Assembly (NCBI GenBank): GCA_023433305.1
Contig: JAEZCZ010000071.1
Location: forward strand, 1 to 11,743
Origin: Pseudomonadota bacterium
GTDB lineage: Bacteria; Pseudomonadota; Alphaproteobacteria; Sphingomonadales; Sphingomonadaceae
DNA length: 11,743 nt
Direction of reading: 5' to 3'
The translations under genes were made by a program, and so were the position numbers. Position 1 is the stretch's first letter. Every line of letters begins with the position of its first letter. The notes under the pieces are model-generated. The model searched no databases and was not told where the DNA came from. It was given only the letters and a program-made list of their open reading frames with translations. This document shows, piece by piece, positions 7,150-11,743 of the stretch.

Positions 7150-8121
7150 ATGGGCCGCAAGGGGCTCCTCGTCGTTGCGGTTTTCGGCCTGCTGATGGCG
7201 GCGGCGGCTGTTGCCTTCGCGTGGGGATGGTGGGGTTCTTCGGAGATCGACGAGGATACGGCTTTCGTCGTGCCTTCGGGCGCCTCGTTGACCTCGGTCG
7301 CGCGCAAACTCGAAGACGAGGGCTTGGTCGCCTCGGCCGACAGCTTCCTGCTGCCCGCCAAGGTGCTCGGCAGTGGCGATCCGATCAAGGCGGGCGAGTT
7401 CCTGCTTCCGGCGGGTGCGAGCCCGGCCACGATCCTCGACACCTTCCAGCACGGCGAGGTGATCCGCCGCTTCGTCACGATCCCCGAAGGCCTGCCCTCG
7501 ATTATGGTGTGGGAGCGGCTGATGGCCGAGCCCTTGCTGTCCGGGACGGTTCCGGTGCCCGAGGAGGGCTCGGTGCTTCCGGAAAGCTATGATTTCGAGC
7601 GCGGCGAGCCGCGCAGCGCGGTGCTGGCGCGGATGCAGCAGGCCATGACCGAGACGATCGCCGAGCTCTGGCCGAAGCGCGCACCCGGCATTGCCGTCGA
7701 TACGCCCGAGGAGGCCGTGATCCTCGCGTCGATCGTAGAGAAGGAAACCGGCGTGGCGCGCGAGCGTCGGATGGTCGCCGGGCTTTACTCGAACCGGGTG
7801 AAGGAGGGGATGCTGCTCCAGGCGGACCCGACGATCATCTACCCGATCACCAAAGGCAAGCCGCTCGGCCGCCGCATCCGCCAATCCGAGATCTCCGCGG
7901 TGAACGATTACAATACCTACACGATGGTCGGCCTGCCCAAGGGTCCGATCACCAACCCCGGCCGCGCATCGATCGAGGCGGTGCTCAATCCCGCGAAAAC
8001 CGAAGCGCTCTACATGGTGGCGGACGGGAAGGGTGGCCATGTCTTCGCCAGCACGCTGGCCGATCATAACGCGAACGTCGCCCGGTGGTTCGCCATCCGT
8101 CGCGCTCGCGGCGAAATGTAG
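7150..8121 (+). CDS. mltG: Endolytic murein transglycosylase MltG
   Basis: A 323-residue inner-membrane lytic transglycosylase (YceG family) that cleaves nascent glycan strands and helps set their length. A single N-terminal membrane segment (about residues 5-27) anchors it, leaving the rest in the periplasm. A LysM-like region follows (about 37-110: VPSGASLTSVARKLEDEGLV). The catalytic YceG domain contains ILASIVEKETGVARERRMVA, in which the EKET glutamates (E197/E199) include the expected catalytic residue. Next come GMLLQADPTIIY (220-231) and NDYNTYTMVGLPKGPITNPG (252-271), both family hallmarks. The start 8 nt after fabF has only a weak ribosome site (TAGG overlapping the fabF stop), suggesting translational coupling. 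The fabF-mltG adjacency is conserved in proteobacteria. Confidence 0.95.
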   Translation: MGRKGLLVVAVFGLLMAAAAVAFAWGWWGSSEIDEDTAFVVPSGASLTSVARKLEDEGLVASADSFLLPAKVLGSGDPIKAGEFLLPAGASPATILDTFQHGEVIRRFVTIPEGLPSIMVWERLMAEPLLSGTVPVPEEGSVLPESYDFERGEPRSAVLARMQQAMTETIAELWPKRAPGIAVDTPEEAVILASIVEKETGVARERRMVAGLYSNRVKEGMLLQADPTIIYPITKGKPLGRRIRQSEISAVNDYNTYTMVGLPKGPITNPGRASIEAVLNPAKTEALYMVADGKGGHVFASTLADHNANVARWFAIRRARGEM

Positions 8122-8133
8122 CCAATCGGGCGG

Positions 8134-8162
8134 TTGACCCCGCGCCGGCGCGGCCCTAAATG
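8134..8162 (+). promoter_or_regulatory. Putative promoter of the CAT tRNA
   Basis: TTGACC (8134-8139) and TAAATG (8157-8162) are 17 nt apart and end 43 nt before the tRNA, leaving a short 5' leader for RNase P. A perfect 14-nt GC palindrome, CCGCGCCGGCGCGG (8140-8153), sits inside the spacer. A 6-bp hairpin, GCGGCG/CGCCGC (8174-8191), lies in the leader. Confidence 0.45.
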
Positions 8163-8205
8163 CGCCGCCTGCCGCGGCGCTCCGACGCCGCCGCAAGCCC
8201 AATGG

Positions 8206-8282
8206 GGCGGAGTAGCTCAGCCGGTTAGAGCAGCGGAATCATAATCCGCGTGTCGGGGGTTCGAGTCCCTCCTCCGCTACCA
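8206..8282 (+). tRNA. tRNA with anticodon CAT, probably elongator tRNA-Met
   Basis: A complete 77-nt cloverleaf. The acceptor GGCGGAG (8206-8212) pairs with CTCCGCT, with a G-U first pair. The D-stem is GCTC/GAGC, and the anticodon stem GCGGA (8233-8237) pairs with TCCGC (8245-8249). The loop ATCATAA carries anticodon CAT at 8240-8242. The variable loop is GTGTC and the T-arm has loop TTCGAGT. CCA is encoded at 8280-8282. It is not an initiator: the first pair is not the C-A mismatch, and the anticodon stem lacks three G-C pairs next to the loop. Resemblance to alphaproteobacterial elongator tRNA-Met is from memory; an isoleucine tRNA read with lysidine (Ile2) is the main alternative. No clear T-run terminator follows. 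Confidence 0.93.
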
Positions 8283-8514
8283 TTTCCAATAGACATGAAA
8301 CCTCGTATTTTTGGCGGTCCGCCTTCGGCAGACCAAATGCATTTCAGGCCATGACGAATGTCACAGTTTGGCCGACAGCGGACTGGCAACTCGCGAGCAG
8401 GGCTCGATGGAGGGGCCGAAGGACAAAGCATCATCAAGCTGCAAAGCCATTGCGGTAAAGTTGGTGAGGCCGATCGGCTCATAAGTCTCCGCCATAAGTT
8501 GGCGGGAGGAAATG

Positions 8515-8826
8515 ATGCTCAGTGCCAGTGCCGACTTCGAGTTCGCTCTTGCATTGTCCTCTTGGCCAACCCGCGCTTGCGCAGGATACCGCTCCGGCGG
8601 AATCCGGCGAGCCGGCGTCGGCATCGGCACGACCGACACGCAGTTCTCGCAGGAGCCCGCGGTCGCTTACGATATCGACGACGTGTACTACCCTTCCTGT
8701 TCGGCTCGAACTTCGAGCGGCTCGATCTCCATCGGCTTTCGGCTGATCTCTGCCGAAGCGGCGCCAACGCTGCACTGGGCCGTGAGCTTTTCGCCGGTGG
8801 GGACCCGACCGGCTGCGAAGCAATAG
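8515..8826 (+). pseudogene. Remnant of a TonB-dependent outer-membrane receptor (signal peptide and part of the plug)
   Basis: Receptor-like pieces appear in order but in three frames. After GGGAGGA (8504-8510), an ATG at 8515 opens a hydrophobic start ending FALALSS (to 8562). The next frame continues LGQPALAQDTAPAESGEP (8561-8614), a signal-peptide cleavage region. The first frame resumes with GVGIGTTDTQFSQEPAVAYD and IDDVYY (8614-8691). A third frame then gives FLFGSNFERLDL (8694-8729). The first frame returns with AVSFSPVGT (8779-8805) and stops at 8824-8826. In intact receptors the plug reads roughly RG-G-TS...EP-V...-VDDVY...-DL-RIEVLRGPQGTL-GRN--GGA. The TonB box, the first part of the plug and the whole beta-barrel are absent. 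The match is by eye to the family pattern, so moderate confidence. Confidence 0.55.
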
Positions 8827-8896
8827 CAATCGCGGCGTCCTGTATCATTCGTGCAACATTTCATCGGCGGAGCCCGTGAATTCCCGAACATAAGGC

Positions 8897-8920
8897 GGAA
8901 CTTCGCCAGTTTGGGACGTT
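8897..8920 (+). promoter_or_regulatory. Possible general-stress (EcfG-type) promoter upstream of the small exported protein
   Basis: GGAAC (8897-8901) and CGTT (8917-8920) resemble the alphaproteobacterial EcfG consensus GGAAC-N16/17-CGTT, but the spacer is 15 nt, one short. It lies about 113 nt before the proposed start at 9034. A sigma-70-like alternative closer to the gene is TTGCGG (8971-8976) with TTAAGA (8994-8999), 17 nt apart and weak in the -10. Confidence 0.25.
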
Positions 8921-9033
8921 TTACGAGTGCGCCGAAGCGACGCTAAGTAGAGACGATCTAGCAAAATACCTTGCGGTTTCTCGCTGGTTGCGCTTAAGAC
9001 GCCTTCGCGAATTGAAACGGTCTGGAGATGAAA

Positions 9034-9270
9034 ATGCGTAAGGTTCTCGTAGGTGCTGCTGCTGCAGCCATGGTCATGGGCAGCACGGTCGCTCAGGCCG
9101 CGCCCGTCTCCGCTCCGATCGCTGATGCCCGCGTTGGCAACTCGGTTGAAGGCGAGTCGCTCGCCGGCCCGACGCTGTGGCTCGGCCTGCTGGCCGCCGT
9201 GCTGCTGGGCATTGCGATCTGGCAGATCAACGACAATGATGCGGACGACGATTTTCCCGTCAGCCCGTAA
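9034..9270 (+). CDS. Small exported or membrane-anchored protein of unknown function
   Basis: A 78-residue protein I do not recognise. It starts MRKVLVGAAAAAMVMGS and has a good signal-peptide cleavage site AQA-AP (about residues 20-24). After a short polar stretch (IADARVGNSVEGESLAG) comes a hydrophobic segment PTLWLGLLAAVLLGIAIWQI (about 47-66). It ends in a strongly acidic tail, NDNDADDDFPVSP. If the signal is cleaved, the product would be about 55 residues with one membrane helix. If it is not cleaved, it would be a two-helix hairpin. The ATG at 9034 is preferred because GGAG (9024-9027) is 6 nt upstream; the ATG at 9028 would leave no gap. Codon use (third-position G/C) looks coding. It stands alone between the degenerate region and a strong terminator, so it is its own transcript. 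Confidence 0.75.
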   Translation: MRKVLVGAAAAAMVMGSTVAQAAPVSAPIADARVGNSVEGESLAGPTLWLGLLAAVLLGIAIWQINDNDADDDFPVSP

Positions 9271-9298
9271 GCTCTAGCTTCGCCAGACAGATAGAATG

Positions 9299-9331
9299 GG
9301 CCGCCAGGGCAACCCGGCGGCCTTTCTTTTT
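9299..9331 (+). terminator. Strong intrinsic terminator of the small exported protein gene
   Basis: GGCCGCC (9299-9305) pairs with GGCGGCC (9316-9322). Inside it, after one bulged A, GGG (9307-9309) pairs with CCC (9313-9315) around a CAA loop. The stem is followed directly by TTTCTTTTT (9323-9331). It lies 28 nt after the stop at 9270. Confidence 0.93.
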
Positions 9332-9425
9332 GTGCTGCCGGACCGGCGACGAGGACGATCGCGAAGCGCAAAATCACCGCGCTTATCGTGACCGGGACAT
9401 GCGAATGAAGCGCTCGATGCGCCGC

Positions 9426-9448
9426 GAAACACCCGCGGAAACACCGCG
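9426..9448. repeat. Short imperfect tandem repeat
   Basis: GAAACACCCGCG (9426-9437) is followed at once by GAAACACCGCG (9438-9448), differing by one C. It lies in the 181-nt gap 9332-9512 between the terminator and the 3' end of the dehydratase, where I see no gene. It may be chance. Confidence 0.3.
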
Positions 9449-9512
9449 ATCGGCCCGATAACGTGCGGAACGTTCGCGACGACGCAAGGGTGCCCGCCGC
9501 TCGGGAAGGGTG

Positions 9513-10484
9513 TCAGTCGTCGCCCGGTGACGACTCCCCGAGCACGCGGGCGAAGCGGTCGGAATCGACGTTGCCGCCGCTCACCACGATGGCGGTCCGG
9601 CCGTCGCTCCGGGCCTTGCCGGCCAAGACCGCGGCAAGCGCCGCCGCGCCGCCCGGTTCCAGCACGAGCCGCAAGTGCGAGAAGGCGAAGCGCTGCGCCT
9701 CGGCGACCTCCGCCTCGCTCACCCGCAACCCGAACTTGCAGCGCTCCTTCAGCACCGCGAAGTTGATCGGCCGGGTGGCGAGAGTCTGGAGCGCATCGCA
9801 CGCCGTCGTCGGCGGATTCGGGATCACCGGCTGGATGCTTCCGGCTTCGAGGCTGCGGCAGACGTCGTCCCACCCTTCGGGCTCGACCGGCACGATCTCG
9901 GCCTCGGGGCAGGCGAGCGCGAGGCCCGCGGTCAGCCCGCCACCCCCGCAGGGCGTGACGATGCGCGTCGGCGGCCCGCCAGCCCGGCGCTCCATCTGAG
10001 CCGCGATCTCCACGCCGGTGCTGCCCTGGCCTTCGATCACCCACGGATCGGCGAAAGCATGGACGAGCGTCGCCCCGCGTTCTGCCACGAGGCCCTGCGC
10101 CACTTCGTCGCGGTCCTCGCTCGCCCGGTCGTAGAGCACGACCTCGGCGCCGAGCGCGCGGGTCCTGTCGAGCTTCACGCGCGGCGCGTCGCGCGGCATC
10201 ACGATCGTCGCGGCCACGCCGAGCTCCCGCGCCGCCCAGGCCACCCCCTGCGCGTGATTGCCGCTCGAGACGCCGACCACGCCGCGGGCGCGTTCGGCAT
10301 CGGACAACTCGGTCAGCCGGTGCCACGCGCCGCGAATCTTGAAGGCCCCGATAGGCTGCAGCGATTCCGCTTTCACCCAGACCGTGGCGCCGCCGATCTC
10401 GGCCTGGAGCAGCGGCGTCGGCGGCAGGATCTCCGCGACTTTGGCGGCGGCGCGCAGCACGCCTTCACGAGTGGGTTCGCGCAT
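9513..10484 (-). CDS. Serine/threonine dehydratase, fold-type II PLP enzyme without ACT domain
   Basis: Fold-type II PLP enzyme that deaminates serine and/or threonine to 2-oxo acids. Residues are numbered from the GTG at 10514. The Schiff-base lysine is K59 in QPIGAFKIRGA. SSGNHAQG (83-90) is the substrate/carboxylate loop. CGGGGLTAG (189-197) is the phosphate-binding glycine loop, and SGGN (312-315) contacts the PLP ring. VEPEGWDD (210-217) occupies the place of the divalent-metal site of serine racemase-like members. The chain ends just after the catalytic domain, so there is no regulatory ACT domain as in biosynthetic IlvA; a catabolic or racemase-like role is as likely. Possible starts are GTG 10514, ATG 10502 and ATG 10484. 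I prefer 10484 (MREPTREGVLRAA), which matches the usual N-terminus and has AGG upstream. It is divergent from the deoxyhypusine-synthase homolog. Confidence 0.88.
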   Translation of the reverse strand: MREPTREGVLRAAAKVAEILPPTPLLQAEIGGATVWVKAESLQPIGAFKIRGAWHRLTELSDAERARGVVGVSSGNHAQGVAWAARELGVAATIVMPRDAPRVKLDRTRALGAEVVLYDRASEDRDEVAQGLVAERGATLVHAFADPWVIEGQGSTGVEIAAQMERRAGGPPTRIVTPCGGGGLTAGLALACPEAEIVPVEPEGWDDVCRSLEAGSIQPVIPNPPTTACDALQTLATRPINFAVLKERCKFGLRVSEAEVAEAQRFAFSHLRLVLEPGGAAALAAVLAGKARSDGRTAIVVSGGNVDSDRFARVLGESSPGDD

Positions 10485-10621
10485 CGGAGCAGCCTGGAGC
10501 ATCGGGCGTGTCACGTCGCATATTTACCCCGCGCCCTCCACCCTCTATCGCGCGCGGCTTGCGGGGAACCCGCCTTTGCGGCGGCCCGTTGCCCCCCTGA
10601 CACTCCCGGAGGACATTCCCG

Positions 10622-11674
10622 ATGAACGACGCGCCCATCAACGACACCCGCAAGGCGGAGCTGCTCTCCACCCAGGTCGAGCACATCGACATCAAGAGCT
10701 TCGATGCGCGTCCCATCATCGACGCGATGGGCAAGATGAGCTTCACCAGCCGCGACCTCGCCCGTGCCACGCGCATCTACAACCAGATGCTCGAGGACAA
10801 GGACTGCACCGTGTTCCTGGTCATCGCCGGCTCGACCAGCGCGGCGGGCTGCATGGACGCCTATGCCGAGCTGGTGCGCAACAACATGGTCGACGGCATC
10901 GTCGCCACCGGCGCCACGATCGTCGACATGGATTTCTTCGAGGGCCTCGGCCACAAGCACTACCAGGCGCTCGAGATCCCGGACGACGACACGCTGCGCT
11001 CGCTCTACATCGACCGGATCTACGACACCTACATCGACGAGGAAGACCTCCAGCACGTCGACCACACGGTGTTCGAGATCGCCGAGACGCTCGAGGCGCG
11101 CCCCTATTCGAGCCGCGAGTTCATCCGCGAGATGGGCAAGTACCTGGTCGAGCACGGCAAGAAGGAGAACAGCCTGGTCAAGCTCGCCTACGAGCATGAC
11201 GTGCCGATCTTCGTCCCCGCCTTTTCCGACTGCTCGGCCGGCTTCGGGCTGGTCAAGCACCAAGTCGAGCGGATGAAGGCGGGCAAGCCCTACATGTCGA
11301 TCGACTCGGTTGCCGACTTCCGCGAGCTGACCGACATCAAGATCGCCGCGGGCACCACCGGCCTGCTGATGATCGGCGGCGGCGTGCCGAAGAACTTCAT
11401 CCAGGACACCGTCGTCGCCGCCGAAATCCTCGGCCACGACGATGTCGAAGTTCACAAGTATGCGGTCCAGATCACCGTCGCCGACGTGCGCGACGGCGCC
11501 TGCTCGTCCTCGACGCTGCAGGAGGCCGCGAGCTGGGGCAAGGTCAACACCGGCATCGAGCAGATGGTCTTCGCCGAGGCCGGCTCGGTGATCCCGCTGC
11601 TGACCAGCGATGCCTACCACCGCGGCCACTGGAAGACCCGTCCGGAGCGCCGCTGGGCCAAGCTGTTCGGCTGA
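10622..11674 (+). CDS. Deoxyhypusine synthase-family protein, probable polyamine synthase
   Basis: A 350-residue NAD-dependent enzyme of the deoxyhypusine synthase fold. The catalytic lysine is K307 in QEAASWGKVN; it matches human K329, and the neighbouring E301 and W305 match human E323 and W327. Other family landmarks are FLVIAGSTSAAG (65-76), the DGIVATGATIVDMD segment (91-104) and IGGGVPKNF (251-259). Bacteria have no eIF5A, so protein hypusination is not expected. Characterised relatives transfer an aminobutyl-type group between small amines (homospermidine or guanidino-polyamine synthesis); I recall the name 1,9-bis(guanidino)-5-aza-nonane synthase for bacterial members. The substrate here is inferred only. 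Human D316 aligns with C294, and the KHH motif with KNF (257-259). GGAGGA at 10608-10613, 8 nt before the ATG, is a strong ribosome site. The first residues (MNDAPINDTRKAELLSTQVE) precede the conserved domain. Confidence 0.9.
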   Translation: MNDAPINDTRKAELLSTQVEHIDIKSFDARPIIDAMGKMSFTSRDLARATRIYNQMLEDKDCTVFLVIAGSTSAAGCMDAYAELVRNNMVDGIVATGATIVDMDFFEGLGHKHYQALEIPDDDTLRSLYIDRIYDTYIDEEDLQHVDHTVFEIAETLEARPYSSREFIREMGKYLVEHGKKENSLVKLAYEHDVPIFVPAFSDCSAGFGLVKHQVERMKAGKPYMSIDSVADFRELTDIKIAAGTTGLLMIGGGVPKNFIQDTVVAAEILGHDDVEVHKYAVQITVADVRDGACSSSTLQEAASWGKVNTGIEQMVFAEAGSVIPLLTSDAYHRGHWKTRPERRWAKLFG

Positions 11675-11696
11675 TTCGCTCCAGGCCCACCCCTAA

Positions 11697-11718
11697 CCCC
11701 TCCCGCAAGCGGGAGGGG
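11697..11718. repeat. Perfect inverted repeat CCCCTCCCGC-AA-GCGGGAGGGG
   Basis: Two perfect 10-nt arms (11697-11706 and 11709-11718) flank AA, 22 nt after the deoxyhypusine-synthase homolog. The hairpin would be very stable and may end or protect that transcript, although no T-run follows. The same arm appears alone at 5726-5735 and again at 11735-11743, so it is a dispersed repeat and not a gene-specific terminator. Confidence 0.75.
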
Positions 11719-11734
11719 GAAAGCGCTTGGAACT

Positions 11735-11743
11735 CCCCTCCCG
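11735..11743 (+). repeat. Start of another CCCCTCCCG repeat, cut by the window edge
   Basis: CCCCTCCCG at the last nine bases repeats the left arm of the inverted repeat at 11697-11718. The remainder is outside the window, so whether it is a full hairpin cannot be seen. Confidence 0.5.

Larger units (their letters stand above)
8283..9033. other. Gene-poor interval after the tRNA, with a degenerate coding remnant
   Basis: About 750 bases without an intact gene. The open frames present (plus strand 8358-8879 and minus strand 8361-8639 among them) have arginine-rich or patchy translations, unlike the neighbouring genes. The middle part (8515-8826) is interpreted separately as a broken TonB-dependent receptor. 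From 8283 to 8514 I see an imperfect hairpin (8316-8334: GGTC/GACC around GCC/GGC) without a T-run, and a good ribosome site GGGAGGA at 8504-8510. From 8827 to 9033 there is only the likely promoter region of the small gene that follows. No copy of the tRNA 3' end that would mark an attachment site was found by eye. Confidence 0.6.

Noticed and set aside
8206..8282. tRNA as an active integration site of a mobile element
   Set aside because: No integrase gene and no duplicate of the tRNA 3' end were found in the window.
8316..8334. Hairpin after the tRNA as its terminator
   Set aside because: The stem is interrupted and no T-run follows on the plus strand; the T-run present is on the wrong side.
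8361..8639. Minus-strand 92-codon frame ending in MAETYEPIGLTNFTAMALQL
   Set aside because: The last part looks almost protein-like, but no ribosome site or family is visible and it overlaps the receptor remnant; not enough to call a gene.
8358..8879. Plus-strand 173-codon frame after the tRNA
   Set aside because: Mostly Arg/Ala-rich; only the short part FLFGSNFERLDL is meaningful, and that is explained by the frameshifted receptor remnant.
9464..9471. GAACGTTC palindrome before the dehydratase 3' end
   Set aside because: An 8-base palindrome in GC-rich sequence is expected by chance and nothing else supports a function.
9274..10326. Minus-strand 350-codon open frame overlapping the dehydratase and the terminator
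   Set aside because: It is in a different frame from the PLP enzyme motifs and reads as Arg/Gly-rich low-complexity sequence.

Overview
The window is a GC-rich chromosomal segment from an alphaproteobacterium, most likely Sphingomonadales (Erythrobacter/Novosphingobium-like). This placement rests on protein character: an AspRS of the non-discriminating HGG type, a bacterial deoxyhypusine-synthase-family gene, an OxyR next to RNase D, and short intergenic repeats that I recall from sphingomonad genomes. No database search was possible.

Layout, left to right. (1) 1-654, minus: the N-terminal part of an LplT/Aas-type MFS protein, cut by the window edge. It is divergent from pgsA (767-1375, plus), so two phospholipid genes flank one 112-nt promoter region. 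(2) pgsA converges on oxyR (1391-2287, minus); the two TGA stops lie in the two arms of one small dyad. oxyR is translationally coupled to the upstream rnd (RNase D, 2284-3474, minus) by a 4-nt GTGA overlap. (3) rnd is divergent from aspS (3594-5411, plus); an inverted repeat fills the spacer of the proposed aspS promoter. (4) acpP (5487-5723), fabF (5879-7141) and mltG (7150-8121) follow on the plus strand. This is the conserved fatty-acid/murein cluster, here without fabD and fabG directly upstream; repeats sit between acpP and fabF. (5) An elongator-type tRNA with anticodon CAT (8206-8282) is followed by about 750 bases with no intact gene. This stretch contains what looks like a frameshifted, internally deleted remnant of a TonB-dependent receptor (8515-8826). 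(6) A small exported or membrane-anchored protein of unknown function (9034-9270) ends in a very strong intrinsic terminator (9299-9331). (7) A PLP-dependent serine/threonine dehydratase (minus, to 10484) is divergent from a deoxyhypusine-synthase-family gene (10622-11674, plus). That gene is followed by a perfect 10-bp-arm inverted repeat; a further copy of the same motif starts at the right edge.

Most of the window is housekeeping: phospholipid and fatty-acid synthesis, RNA maturation, tRNA charging and peptidoglycan synthesis. The parts most worth a second look are the deoxyhypusine-synthase homolog (bacteria have no eIF5A, and two active-site positions differ from the eukaryotic enzyme), the receptor remnant beside the tRNA, the unknown small protein, the rnd-oxyR coupling, and the dyad inside the aspS promoter. 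I see no CRISPR array, insertion sequence, phage gene or clearly new multi-gene system.
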